Assembly (NCBI GenBank): GCA_917880885.1
Contig: OU862927.1
Coordinates: forward strand, 40,513,571-40,577,570
DNA from: Limnephilus marmoratus
Lineage: Eukaryota; Arthropoda; Insecta; Trichoptera; Limnephilidae
Length of the DNA: 64,000 bases
Direction of reading: 5' to 3'
Positions 43,801-52,219 of the stretch are shown here, in pieces; position 1 is the stretch's first letter; the number at the start of each line of letters is the position of its first letter. Under the pieces are notes generated by a model. That model did no database searches. It was given only the letters and a program-made list of their open reading frames with translations, and had not been told where the DNA came from. The position numbers and the translations under genes are program-made.

Positions 43801-46175
43801 ATTTTGTCAAAAATGTTTTTTTTTGTACTGAATGATAACCAACACCTTCCTATATAAATTTCTTGAAGTTGGAGGATGTTTATGTATTGGTAAAAAAAGT
43901 GTATGTTAATATTTAGATTCTAATCGTAGTCATTTCTGAATTGTTTAGTTCTTTGCCGCTTGCTGACGCTGGAGGCGAGCCAGTGTGTGACAGAGGCAGT
44001 GCGGGTGCTGGGCAACATGTCCCGCAGTCAGCTCATTCGGGACTATCTCGTGGACGCAGGGGCGCTCATGGACATCACTACATTATTAGATAGTGGTATT
44101 TCCCTTCAAATATTATCATACTACACAAATATACAATAATTTTGAATGATATGACATTTTCCCTTATTTCAAATAATGGTCCTGACGATTCTCGGCCCAT
44201 CAAACATATAAATAATTTGCCAAATTTTAACTTGATTGAACAGTCATAAAACGTAACTATCATCAAAATTTTCCCAGCCTGAGAATCCGTAGTTAAGGGG
44301 AGTGATTCAAAAAGCTAGAGCTTTTTCGTCTTACTTATGAGATTCTTACATGCCGAAGTAGGGTTGGTATCGTTGAGATGGCTTTAACCTTTTAAAGACT
44401 ATGTCGTTAAAGAATTTGCGATACCCGTGGACTGGTATTTCAAATTCTCACACATATGCGTCATGTAGAGAAGATGCTCATCTTTTAGGCATGCGATCGG
44501 TTGGCATGTATACATGACACTCGTCTAAATAGGGTGAAGTCTGATGAACTATTCTATATCATTTGTTGGAACGAGATAGTTCTCGACCGAGATCTATCTC
44601 GATCGAGATGGATATTGGGCGGGATCTCTTGTCAGATTTGCGTGATTTTGTAATAAATAAATAATCATGTATACTTGCATGAATTCATCTAAAAAACGAC
44701 CTAAACTAAAATACATGTTAGCTCACAGCTGAAATTCTGATATCAGCCCATAGAAAAAGCAAATAACAGCCATATAAAATCACAGAAATCTGATAGCAGA
44801 TCTCGGCCGAGAACTATCTCGTTCCCACAAAAGATATAGAATAGCTCGTCTGGTTTAAAGATGTTTTGAACATAATTACGCTGTGGTAATAAATTAAAAT
44901 TTTCACTATTCCGAACTTGCGCAGAGGGGCCTATATTTATGTTTTATCATACACATACATAAAAGAATTCTTTACTTCAAAATTGCACTCATTTCATAAA
45001 ATTAACTATGAATTTCTTCCCGTATGGCATAGTTCTTTTACAAATTGCAGTTTCGTAGATACTTTCTTCCGTCGATAAAACGAAATGATAAACGTGTTAG
45101 CTTTTTTTGATCTTTGCTATCTCCATCAGATGACGAAGAGACATCGCTCGCCGCGGCCGGTGTGCTGGTGAACATGGCGGCAGATCCCTCTGCTCGCCAC
45201 GCCTGGCTGCTACGCGGAGGCGCACGGCACGCCGTGGCAGCTCTACAGCATGCAGCCGCGCAGCGCGCCTGGACCTCCGCGCAGCTGCTGTGCCAGGCGC
45301 TGTGGAATGCCGCGCCCCTCACGCAGGCTGATGTGGCGCTTCTTTCGCCATTGCTGCTCAATATGCTGGGTGAGTATTATTAACTACTGGCTTTACGAAG
45401 CTTGCCTTGCATTTTTCTCCAACCTCTTCACATGCATGCCGAAGTCATCCCAGTTTTTAGAATCTTATTATTGTTAGGAAATGGGTAGGGTCCTTTCTTC
45501 AACTTAAAAACACTCTGACAAGTTTCACTGAGTTGTTTTATTTATAGACTATCAGGTTAAAAACATGATTAAAACACTTTGACATGCGAAAATTATTTGT
45601 ACGCTCGGAAACTACGTCCGGGGCCGGTTCCCTATTCTTGAACTAAATGCTAAATAAGCCCCTGTTTATTGTTCTACGATTAGCGATAAAAAGGATGCAG
45701 AATATACAAGAAACAAGCCTTTTATATCAATACGTTGTCTCGGCAGTTACTGTCACCTTATAGAACTGACACTAGCGCCGTCTGGACGCACAACAGAAAC
45801 CTGTATTATTGACATACAACCTGTCGACAAGTAAACTAGATGAAAAAACTGCAGAGGGCAGTAACTGCACTTATTCAAATTATAAGCTTAACAATTATCA
45901 CTGATTATCTATTTATTTTCACAGATGAACAGCAAGTATTTGGCAGCTCGGACAACTTCAGCATAACGCCCGATGAGTTCACCTCCCCGGCCACCAAGTC
46001 CTTGGAGGAGGAGGTCCTGTCGTCGCACATGGCCTGGGAGGAGTTTGCAGCCGTGGCCGTCAACCTCCTGGAGAAGATCGACCCTACACTGGACTCTCCG
46101 TGTGACGACGAGAGCGGGGAGTTTGTGTTCGGCAACTCCAGGACTATGAGTGAACCGGACCTCGAGAGGATGTGA
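28721..46175 (+). CDS. ARMC2: Armadillo repeat-containing protein 2 (complete, 14 coding exons)
   Basis: Exons: 28721-28832, 29793-29943, 31489-31850, 32630-32980, 34800-35158, 37419-37521, 38464-38636, 39473-39750, 40512-40680, 41291-41449, 42761-42992, 43949-44095, 45130-45369, 45925-46175. All phases join, giving 3087 nt and 1028 residues. A TAA three codons upstream, in the same exon, supports the ATG. The N-terminus has the ARMC2-typical KTSAEIIREAR and RPFTPRERQRTLFGKAG; residues about 430-945 are helical armadillo repeats (CKLIFKVARNDKNDHLF, VLANMCMNPSVGSLL, CQALWNAAP). Vertebrate ARMC2 is needed for sperm flagella, and its algal homolog carries radial-spoke complexes in intraflagellar transport; a similar axonemal role is inferred here. 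AATAAA at 46307. The middle is longer than the roughly 870-residue vertebrate protein, with Ser/Gly-rich inserts. Confidence 0.93.
29331..29441. mobile_element. MITE fragment (GGGGCGTTTAAGTATTACGT)
   Basis: Opens GGGGCGTTTAAGTATTACGT + AACGCAATTTTTGAAG and runs to GTAACGTTTTTCGG. The same block recurs at 30575. No right terminus is seen, so this copy is truncated. Confidence 0.55.
29793..29943 (+). CDS. ARMC2: ARMC2 coding exon 2
   Basis: Acceptor TTTTACAG, donor CAG|GTCTGG, about residues 38-88. A Gly/Ser run leads into RPFTPRERQRTLFGKAG and SRPPSAVR, the second conserved ARMC2 N-terminal block. Confidence 0.85.
30113..30390 (-). repeat. tRNA-derived SINE, copy B
   Basis: On the minus strand the head GACGGCCGCCGTGGTCGAGG + GGTAAGGCTTTTGACTCGCAATC is a clear tRNA-like start with box A; the box B part is lost. 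The body has the CATTCAGAATTGAAACGTTG block and ends at CCAATTGAGG. Confidence 0.7.
30575..31050. mobile_element. MITE with GGGGCGTTCAAGTATTACGT ends
   Basis: The left end is GGGGCGTTCAAGTATTACGT; the right end inverted reads AGGAGTATTTAGTAACGCAC. Several poly-C runs lie inside, and a 25-bp unit (TACCTTTTTTCTTGTTTTAA) is repeated near 30765-30838. Confidence 0.5.
31489..31850 (+). CDS. ARMC2: ARMC2 coding exon 3
   Basis: Acceptor TTCCCAG, donor T|GTGAGT, about residues 88-208. Ser-, Lys- and Arg-rich and probably disordered (SSTPSVKRVQLSPMPPALSS). A LINE tail sits about 35 bases after the donor. Confidence 0.85.
31884..31970 (-). mobile_element. LINE 3' tail fragment in ARMC2 intron 3
   Basis: GCTCCACACAGGAGGCCC-AAGGAAAATAATTTCCCTCAGGGCCTA followed by CATCTTTGGGG and TGTGTGGAGGG. 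Only the terminal stem-loop region remains. Confidence 0.6.
31985..32335. mobile_element. Inverted-repeat element next to the LINE tail
   Basis: GAAACTGGTAAATCTACATCAC at the left is repeated in inverse (GTGATGTAGATTCACCAGTTTC) at the right, with ACACGCAAG/CGTTGTACT-like outer sequence less conserved. Non-coding. Confidence 0.5.
32630..32980 (+). CDS. ARMC2: ARMC2 coding exon 4
   Basis: Acceptor AATTTCAG, donor T|GTAAGT, about residues 209-325. Charged and probably disordered; includes ITLDIFHKRRLFSDFKSKSE. The continuation past 32980 is intron. Confidence 0.85.
33020..33116 (+). pseudogene. LINE C-terminal fragment after ARMC2 exon 4
   Basis: About 95 bases matching the LINE region [20 protein letters not shown], beginning 40 bases after the exon donor. 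Internal piece only, without tail. Confidence 0.55.
33300..33840 (+). pseudogene. 5'-truncated LINE ORF2 C-terminus, second family
   Basis: Residues IEKVQKKFLRYLYLRDFGYY and INSLAERRKTALLTTAYKLL are typical of jockey-like ORF2 C-termini. The frame stops at 33563, then similar sequence continues (PDNFTRARRHRTFVVPR) in the same frame after a stop. It ends in an (AAATA)n tail near 33810-33835. Confidence 0.6.
34800..35158 (+). CDS. ARMC2: ARMC2 coding exon 5
   Basis: Acceptor CATTTCAG, donor TCG|GTAAGT, residues 326-445. Start of the folded region: Leu-rich helices FNEEDIILDMKNLYIILEKE and LLMAIARIVLS. Confidence 0.87.
35195..36045 (+). pseudogene. 5'-truncated LINE ORF2 C-terminus, third family
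   Basis: A 183-residue frame: FKNLKTVKSLYTSLVRSQLE, SLERVQHKFLRYI, LGLDTLKERRICSDLFYLFK. This is the thumb-like C-terminal region of jockey-type reverse transcriptases. The 3' end has (AATA)n at 36022-36042. Inserted in ARMC2 intron 5, same strand as the gene. Confidence 0.75.
36101..36420 (+). pseudogene. LINE 3' fragment in ARMC2 intron 5
   Basis: Matches the C-terminal coding region of the 52.2 kb LINE from QSLEHRRRVGML through ARLWNDLPA, with small deletions and frame breaks. It lacks the tail stem-loop. Confidence 0.65.
36449..36800 (-). repeat. tRNA-derived SINE, copy C
   Basis: The minus-strand head keeps GGTTTAAATCCCGGC (box B region). The body has TGTTGTGA-like, GGTAGTGGGGATGGG and CAAGCAACGTTTCAATTCTG blocks. 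The far end has GAGTCCCAAAGTCCCGTCTG. Confidence 0.65.
37032..37228. mobile_element. TTAA-flanked MITE, short copy 5
   Basis: TTAA at 37028 and 37229. TIRs CCTGTGAAAGGCCAGG and, inverted, CCTGTCAAAGGCCAGG, one mismatch. The cleanest termini of the family. Confidence 0.75.
37419..37521 (+). CDS. ARMC2: ARMC2 coding exon 6
   Basis: Acceptor TTTCCAG, donor G|GTTTGT, residues 446-479. LRVTGSNLSGICKLIFKVAR and NDKNDHLF are a hallmark armadillo stretch of ARMC2. Confidence 0.88.
37563..37800 (+). repeat. Common lepidopteran-type interspersed repeat
   Basis: ATTATAAATGCGAAAGTTTG + TTTGGATGTATG...TTACTCTTTCACGCAAAAAC + TACTGAATGGATTTT then [21 protein letters not shown] recognise this as a repeat very widespread in moth and butterfly genomes. 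Begins 45 bases after ARMC2 exon 6. Confidence 0.6.
38464..38636 (+). CDS. ARMC2: ARMC2 coding exon 7
   Basis: Acceptor TTTCCAG, donor GCC|GTAAGA, about residues 480-537. Armadillo helices with YGYGALKFLGMSPALLTRMK, aligning with the GTIKFIS region of vertebrate ARMC2. Confidence 0.87.
38860..39117. mobile_element. hAT-type MITE with 8-bp target duplication
   Basis: CCCTTTTG lies on both sides (38852-38859, 39118-39125). Termini CATAGGCGTAGGCACGG and, inverted, CATGGGCGTAGCCAGG; inner GTGGGGC/GCCCCAC pairs. An 8-bp duplication is the hAT signature. Lies in ARMC2 intron 7. Confidence 0.75.
39473..39750 (+). CDS. ARMC2: ARMC2 coding exon 8
   Basis: Acceptor ATTTTAG, donor AG|GTAAGA, residues 538-629. 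Armadillo helices (ALYQLTGALRNMAG) interrupted by a Gly/Ser/Pro loop, then MTELCRTVKLFADD. Confidence 0.86.
39920..40210 (+). pseudogene. LINE C-terminal fragment with (TTAG)n tail
   Basis: Reads MNEERSVKRIYEANVNGRRS then RGRPRNT, stop, HDQVNHILESGHV and so on to VVWRSVLFAYPCGETA. The GRPRxTWxDQV signature is a typical LINE ORF2 C-terminus. One in-frame TGA; ends in GTTAGTTAGTTAG. A relative is at 61.8 kb. Confidence 0.65.
40512..40680 (+). CDS. ARMC2: ARMC2 coding exon 9
   Basis: Acceptor TGTGCAG, donor CAG|GTGACT, residues 630-686. Armadillo repeat with LLTSMVKLLGRYSDRAPLVV followed by RLNYILGNM. Confidence 0.88.
40808..41182 (-). repeat. tRNA-derived SINE, copy D (box B intact)
   Basis: The minus strand holds CTAACAATCCGAGGGTCGCG + GGTTCAAATCCCAGTGC, including a box B. 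The body has TGTTGTGAGGCTGGAGGTAG and GCAACGTTTTAATTCAGAAT. Far end CAAGAGTCCCGACTGCTCCC. Best copy for the tRNA origin. In ARMC2 intron 9. Confidence 0.75.
41291..41449 (+). CDS. ARMC2: ARMC2 coding exon 10
   Basis: Acceptor CTTCCAG, donor AAG|GTTAGC, residues 687-739. An armadillo helix (TDALMNVLEVYLKRC) followed by an acidic Asp/Ser loop. Confidence 0.87.
41583..42217. mobile_element. Foldback element, copy 1 (long TIRs, internal duplication)
   Basis: CCGAGCTATTCTCTATTTTT...GAGATCTCCTGTCAGATTTG at the left is repeated in inverse at the right over about 190 bases. Inside, a segment with GATAGAAAATCACACAAATC...TAAATGAATAAATAAGCATG occurs twice, about 150 bases apart and nearly identical. 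Starts in ARMC2 intron 10. Confidence 0.8.
42413..42745. repeat. Interspersed repeat TAACCCCTCAGGCCTCGGG, copy 2
   Basis: Same blocks as 20110-20455 (CAAATAAATGGAAAATTTCTGA, ATCCGAAAACTAAAAAC, ATGGCTCACC). Ends just before the polypyrimidine tract of ARMC2 exon 11. Confidence 0.55.
42761..42992 (+). CDS. ARMC2: ARMC2 coding exon 11 (donor duplicated by a MITE)
   Basis: Acceptor TTTTTAG, residues 740-816: TVRVLANMCMNPSVGSLLCR and ALATLNNLTFYHG. Its donor G|GTAAGC lies in an 8-bp target duplication; a second donor, G|GTAAGT, lies after the MITE at 43198. Confidence 0.86.
42998..43194. mobile_element. hAT-type MITE inserted at an ARMC2 splice donor
   Basis: CTGGTAAG lies immediately on both sides (42990-42997 and 43195-43202). 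Termini CATGGGCGCCCGCAG are perfect inverted repeats of 15 bases, followed by G-rich/C-rich blocks (GGGGGGGCAAG, TTGCCCCCCC). 197 bp, non-coding. Inserted 5 bases past the exon 11 boundary, so the duplication carries the donor. Confidence 0.85.
43501..43777. mobile_element. MITE of the ATAAATTACGTCACAC family, decayed left end
   Basis: TAAATTACGTCACACC at the left and GTGTGACGTAATTTATAGAT + GGCCCC at the right. Several G-runs. A cleaner copy is at 51404-51689. Confidence 0.6.
43949..44095 (+). CDS. ARMC2: ARMC2 coding exon 12
   Basis: Acceptor TGTTTAG, donor G|GTATTT, about residues 817-865. Armadillo repeat with VTEAVRVLGNMSRSQLIRDY. Confidence 0.86.
44537..44856. mobile_element. Foldback element, copy 2
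   Basis: GAACTATTCTATATC...GAACGAGATAGTTCTCG and the inverse with CTATCTCGTTCCCAC...GATATAGAATAGCTCG. Shares GATCTCTTGTCAGATTTGCG and CTCACAGCTGAAATTCTGA with copy 1; the middle is shorter. In ARMC2 intron 12. Confidence 0.65.
45130..45369 (+). CDS. ARMC2: ARMC2 coding exon 13
   Basis: Acceptor CCATCAG, donor G|GTGAGT, about residues 866-945. Last armadillo repeats: AAGVLVNMAADPSARHAWLL and QLLCQALWNAAP, matching the conserved C-terminal repeat of the family. Confidence 0.88.
45925..46175 (+). CDS. ARMC2: ARMC2 coding exon 14 (terminal)
   Basis: Acceptor TTTCACAG, residues 946-1028 and TGA. Acidic C-terminal region with WEEFAAVAVNLLEKI near the middle; ends SEPDLERM. Confidence 0.88.
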
Positions 46176-46306
46176 TATTAACTTTAGGGACTAACTGCTT
46201 TGGTCCTTTGCTACTATGAAGAGCATTGATGTGACATATTTAAGTACCGTGATATATATTTCACATTTGCAACATTCTGCATTTAGTGTTCTCATTGAAG
46301 CATTGA

Positions 46307-46312
46307 AATAAA
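46307..46312 (+). terminator. ARMC2: ARMC2 poly(A) signal
   Basis: AATAAA, 132 bases after the stop codon; the best candidate for 3' end formation. Confidence 0.5.
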
Positions 46313-46844
46313 AATAATTGGCATGTTTGTTAAATTTTACATTATGCAACTAGTTATGCACAAGTTGTTTCATGACATTAGTTGCACTGCGAGCATTAGT
46401 TGTATGCCACAAAATTAGAATCGCACTATAGAAATTTACGACACCACTAGTGGGTATGCAACTAATTGCGAAGTGAAAAAACGTCATGCAACTAGTGTCA
46501 TGCAACTATTTCAGATTAGCGGATGTGTGTGTTCCTTATAACTGCGGGAGAGTTATTGTGCATTGCAGAAAAAAGCTTCGATGTTAAAGGTGCTATGGTT
46601 GCATGACACTAAATTTGCGCAATTTACACTAACTTTTTGGTGCCATACAATTATTTGGAACATGCAAGCAACTACATAGTTGCATAATGTAAATTCGGCT
46701 TAACATTTTAAACTGCGATACGCCAATTGCATGCATTGTGTTGCCAGTGTTAAATATTATATTAAAATGGCGTATTACCATAGCGTACCATTACCATTAC
46801 CGTATGACGTCATGTGTATTATGTTCTCCATACCAGGGGCCCTT

Positions 46845-47066
46845 GCATGGTCGATCGATATAGGTTTTATCGAAAATGTCGGTAACTTGACATCGCTCCC
46901 GAGCACGACTGCAGGCTGCTAACGAACAAACAACAGTTCACAACGACTAAGGGTTCCTAATTTATTTGACGTGAATTGTTATTTGTTCGTTAGCGGCCTG
47001 CAGTCGTGCTCGGGAGCGATGACAAGTTACCGACATTTTCGATAAAACCTATATCGATCGACCATG
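46845..47066. mobile_element. Near-perfect long palindrome (snapback MITE)
   Basis: Arms of about 95 bases start CATGGTCGATCGATATAGGT and are separated by about 30 bases. They share CGAAAATGTCGGTAACTTG, CGCTCCCGAGCACGACTGCA and GCTAACGAACAAA with few mismatches. No coding capacity. Confidence 0.8.
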
Positions 47067-47411
47067 TTAGATACCCAGAAAGCATAACGATATTGCCTCA
47101 ATACTGACAAAATGAAACTTAAATAAATTTGTTGTTTCAATGTCACAATTATGATGTGTATTCGCTGCACCAAACACTACGTATTCAAGAGCCAGGAACT
47201 TTTTGGCATATCAACTTTCTGTAGAGGCAAAACTTTCGAATTTGAATTAATGTCCAGACCCTGACAATGCCTCTATGTTGGCAGACGGATAGCCAATAAG
47301 ATCTTGTTTGAATTCATACTTATTGGATCTTGTTTTGTATTTTTTATCAATGTACATTATAAATTACATATGTTATCAGGAATAAGAACTTCAGTAAATA
47401 AATAAACACCC

Positions 47412-47877
47412 ACCAGCCGAGCGATTCTCTATGTTTTGTGAGATCGAGATAGATCTCGGGCGAGATCTCCTGTCAGATTTGTGTGATTTTCTTTGGCTGT
47501 TATTTGCTTTTTCTATGGGCCAATGTCAGAATTTCAGCTGTAAGCTGTCACATATTTTAGTTCAGGTACTTTTAAACACGAATTTATGAAAGTATGCATG
47601 ATTATTTTTTCATTTAACAGCCAAAATCACTCAAATCTGAGAAGAGATCTCCCCTGATATCTATCTCGATCGAGACGGATGAATAAATAATCATGCATAC
47701 TTGCATGAATTTGTGTTTCAAACGACCTAAACTACAATACGTGACAGCTCACAGCTGAAATTCTGACATCGGCCCAAAGAAAAAGTAAATAACAGCCAAA
47801 GAAAATCACACAAATCTGACAGGAGATCTCGCCCGAGATCTATCTCGATCTCACAAAACATAGAGAATCGCTCGGCA
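47412..47877. mobile_element. Foldback element, copy 3
   Basis: CAGCCGAGCGATTCTCTATG at the left and its inverse CATAGAGAATCGCTCGGC at the right. The TIRs contain GAGATCGAGATAGATCTCGG and CTCCTGTCAGATTTGTGTGA. Internal TAAATAATCATGCATACTTGC as in copy 1. Confidence 0.8.
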
Positions 47878-47929
47878 GGGTGTCTAGCACAGTGAAATAG
47901 CGATGTGTAGGTTCAGCTGGAGTGGGCTC

Positions 47930-48400
47930 TTAAACTCGCGTTCTTCGCCCGAAGCGGCTCCTACTCCTACTCCCTTTTCAAATCGACTACTCGAACGGTC
48001 GATCGAACTCGGCGGGTCGAGCCACAGTTGGGTGGCGGCGCGGAACGGCACGGTGGCAGCTCGTACTCGTCAAACCTGTGCGTCACGGTCCGAGCCACAT
48101 GTGCGAGTCAGAGTGGGTGGCGCATTCGAGTTCTTTTACGTGCGGGCTCCGGCTCCGAGGTCCAGCTAGGCTGGAACCCGAGCGTCACGATTCGAGCCAT
48201 TCGGGAGTGTCGTGCGTTCGAGTTCTTTTGCGAGCTCCGGCTCCGAGGTCCGGCTAGGGTGGAACCCGAGCATCTCGGTTCGACCCATTTGCGAGTAGGA
48301 AGCAGGTTGCGCATTCGAATTCTTTTGCGCGCTCGGGCCATTCGCGAGTCGGGAGTGGCTCCCGGGACCTGCTCCAAGAGCTCAAATACTTTTAAAAGGA
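47930..48400. repeat. GC-rich tandem block, units of about 92-99 bp
   Basis: CGCATTCGAGTTCTTTTACG-like segments recur near 48120, 48210 and 48310, each with GCTCCGGCTCCGAGGTCCRG, CTAGGSTGGAACCCGAGC and CGAGCCATTCGSGAGT. Composition is sharply different from the AT-rich surroundings. The open frames across it are probably due to GC content. Confidence 0.6.
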
Positions 48401-48439
48401 AGCACGTCTCGGAGGCCTCCGGAAAAATGCAGAACTTAC

Positions 48440-50440
48440 TCATCTCTACAGTGAAATTGATAACTTTACAATTTTGGATTGATATGCGTAACTTCCTATG
48501 ATTTTATACAGTTTTCTTTTTTTATCCATGCTAGAAAAAATGAGTTTTTAATGATAATGGCGGCCATATTGGCTTTCAGTGTCGGGGCCTTTATATAGGA
48601 GGGTTTTGATTGAAGGGCTTGTGAGATTTAGATAGAGAAATGTCCAAAGTTTGACAGATGAATTGATAATATAGTTTGGCTTTCATATTTGCTAGACACT
48701 ATTAATATGCGGTAAGGGCCAATTGTGTATTATGGATTTCAATGGGCTGACTGTGATATGAAGAGAAGAAAAGAAGAAAGAAAATGATATAAATGGTGTT
48801 GTACTTCATTGTTTAACTTTTAGAAAATTTGTTTGTTTGTGCAAAATATTTTGCTGCGCCGAGAAAATTAATGAGATAAAAAGCTTTCCTAGACCTTATT
48901 AAAATGAGCTTCTGTGGTAAAAAAATATTGCATCTATAAAAATAATATCAATTTATGTAAATTTAGTAAAATAGGTACTTAGTTAATTTTTGTCTTTGGA
49001 ATTGGTTCTTGCGAAGAGAAATGGTGAAGCAGGTTTTTGATGTTTTAAATGTTTTAATGTTGTCAAACAAAATGTACGGAGACCCATTTAGATACGGATG
49101 GACAGAGACTTGGATAAAATTTTTTGATTCAAGCATCGTGAAGATGAACCATTAAAAATATTAAATTCTATCACAACAATTAATTGATTGGTTAGTGGTC
49201 AGAAAATAAATATTAAAAATTTGTCCTAGAATAATATTAAAGATTTAATGAAACGTAATTTTACAGTGTGCCAAGTAGCAGAAATTTTAATAGAAAGAAT
49301 TAGCACCATAATGAGTTTGTCTTGATGAAATCATCTACTCTCATAATATGTATATAATATTATCTTTCCTCTCGTTTAATAGAGAACTCCAGTCCAATTT
49401 TTTTATTTTTTTTTTTATGAAAATGACCTTCTAACTTAAATAACTGCATTTTTATTTTTATTTTTAGAGTTAGTTTTAATAGTTAAAATAATTGTCAAAG
49501 TTTTAATTTTTCAAGATCCCCCGAAAACCACCGTATGTATGGTGAATCGTGTGACGTCATCACTCCTGAAAAATTACTATAGGATCGGGCAATCAGCTGA
49601 TCAACTGCCGCCATTTTGAATTCCGTTGTTCGAAGTATTCTCCCTTATTATTTTGTTTGTGCAGTAGTTTTTGAATATTTTCAATAATAGAGATAAACTA
49701 ATAAGAAATGCCTTTATTTTTGAAACATTATTTAGGCCTAAATAATGTTCAATAAACACAACAAATAAATCTCTATATAAACAGTATTTTATTTTTATTT
49801 TATTTCTTTTTATTGAGGAAACAAACAGAAAAATAATTTTATAACAATAAAATTTCATATGTTGTAGACCAATTAAGATCCATTATGTTAAATATTGGTT
49901 TAGTATTTTTACCTATTCAACTTATTAAATGAAAAAAAGAAAATAAACATACCTAATAAAGAAAAACATAAAAAAGAAGAACATAAAACATAATAAAGAA
50001 AAATGTAAAATTATTAACAAACATGGTTATACTATTTGCTATGGTTGATAATAATATAATTTTCACAAAAAAGAGAAAAAAAAAGTATTTTAAGTTATTA
50101 ATTTATTAAGCTGCATTTTATATGATTTCAAGTCATGGTTGAAAATGTCCACATCTCGTAAGGCATTGTATGTAAATAAACGAATAAATTAATATGATGG
50201 CTTGTGTCATATCTTACATTCCCATACAATGACTTTACGGTGGCGTCATGACACGTCGAACAGTGACGTCACCACTAAAATTTCAATAATGCCAACTTGA
50301 CGCCATGTTTTTACGATCCGATTAAAAATGTACTTTTTAATAATATTTTAAAAACTCTTTATTTAATATTATTAAAAAAAACTTATATATTCAGAATCAG
50401 CGTTTATTGGTCTATATGAACATATTTTTTTAAAGCCATA
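48440..50440. other. Intergenic, no recognised gene
   Basis: AT-rich. CGTGTGACGTCATCACTCC near 49550 and a related GACGTCACC near 50265 may be decayed inverted ends of an element, but I could not define it. No exon-like frame. Confidence 0.35.
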
Positions 50441-51212
50441 ATATTTTTCACTGGAGTTCCTTATTCTCCAATGATCGCTTTTATTATTACCGTGACGATC
50501 CATCATTACGGTACCGTGACGGCACAAAAAAGGCAATAAACATATGTTCCTTATCACAATAATGCTGCAGCTCTTTCAAAATTTGAGATATACAATGTAG
50601 GTCTGTTTCCTCCAAAGGAAAAAGTAATAATTTTCTTGCATCTCTCTCATACACTGCACCGCGATGTCTCCGTAGACCCTACAATACCACTAGCCATGAT
50701 GATAATTTTTAAAGTATGGAATATAAATACAAGGATAATATTGAATGTGAGTGAATTCCATAAATTCAAAAACTTCAAATGTTAGTGCGCTGATGATTTT
50801 GTTTTGTTCTTAAACATATAATGCTGCAACTCTTTCTTACACACTAAATAACAACAGTCGAAAATGAGACAAACGGTGAACGTATTGTCTGCACCCCCCA
50901 AAGGAAACATATAAGTATTATCATACATCTCCCTCACACGTGTAAAGAAAATTAAACGCAATTCCCATCGCCGTAGCTGAGCCGTAATAAGATATACCTA
51001 TTTCCTCCAAAAGAAAAAATTTGTATTTTGGAGAAACATTCACACGTATTTTGTGTGTCTCATCTTTTGTCTCTTCATTATTTAATGTGTTAAAAAGAGC
51101 TTCAACATTATAACGATAAGGAACGTACGTTTGTAGCCTTTTTTTGCCGTTACGGTGCCGCAAATGTGGATCGTCATTGTAATAATAAAAGCACTCAATG
51201 GAGTGAAACTAG
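50441..51212. mobile_element. Element with about 110-bp terminal inverted repeats
   Basis: CGCTTTTATTATTACCGTGA + CGATCC...GGTACCGTGACGGCA...AAAAAGGC...TTCCTTATC...TGCAGCTCTTTC at the left matches the reverse of 51092-51200. The interior repeats GTTTCCTCCAAARGAAAAA. Non-coding. Confidence 0.65.
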
Positions 51213-51403
51213 TTGCCGCTAGGCGCCCTTGTGTGGTATTTTTTATTTATTAAATTCTCACTATTTACTTAGATAAGTACCCTTCTTCTTTTGAAAAAAA
51301 CAAGTTTTTTTATTCTATTTAGAGTGTGAACCATATACCATATCAGTGTTGCCATTGGCTTTCAGGTTAATATTTTTTTTAAATTCAAGCCCTGTCTAAT
51401 ATT

Positions 51404-51689
51404 GGGCCATCCATAAATTACGTCACACGAATTTTTGCCCCCCCCCCCGCCCTGTCACACATCGTCACATTTGTGAGACCCCCTCCCCCCTAGCGTGACG
51501 TCACATATTTTGCAATTTTACATCGGAGGGGGCGTAATGGGCTAGGGAAAATATTTTGTGCAGTCGTATGTGTCGCAGTCGTTTTGTGCATGTGACGTCA
51601 CAAAGCTGATGAATCCCCCAAACCCCTTGTCATACTTCTCTTCTACCTTCCCCCCCTCCTTAAGGTGTGACGTAATTTATGGATGGCCC
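51404..51689. mobile_element. MITE with 25-bp perfect TIRs
   Basis: GGGCCATCCATAAATTACGT + CACAC at the left is exactly inverted at the right end. Several GTGACGTCACA motifs and C-runs inside. Same family as 43501-43777. Confidence 0.8.
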
Positions 51690-52183
51690 CTATTAGCAAT
51701 CGGCTGCCTTATCCACCCGTGTTTCCCTTTAGACATTTCCTCTTCTTCAAATTAATGTGTGTTGACTTTGTCTACTAGATATTATTATATTGACAAAATC
51801 TCTTTGACCGGTTGAGAAAATATTTAAGTGAAAAAAAATTGTAAATAGCTAAATTTTGTACAATTTTACAAGATGATTTGTTGAATAAATAACAAGGAAT
51901 AATAAATGCTATTTCTTTCCCTACCCACACACTAAGAATCGTGGCATTCTTAAAAATATGAGATGCTATAAACCAGAGGTTCCTAAACTTTTTTTCTCGT
52001 AGACCACTTTCAAAATTTTACTGGTTTCGGTGGACCCCATGCTGCTACTGAATTTCTACCATATTCCCAAAACTCGTCAACCATGAAGATTAGATCTAAC
52101 GATGGAAATTTGCGTCGCGGCTGTTCCGACCCTAAATTCGGAGTGGTAAAATAAAAAGAAAGATATTATATTTTCTTGTGTTC

Positions 52184-52185
<2 letters not shown>

Positions 52186-52219
<34 letters not shown>

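Noticed and set aside
47903..48501. Three overlapping frames of 88-157 residues in the GC-rich block
   Set aside because: High GC lowers stop frequency on both strands, and the DNA is tandemly repeated; no splice sites or homology support coding.
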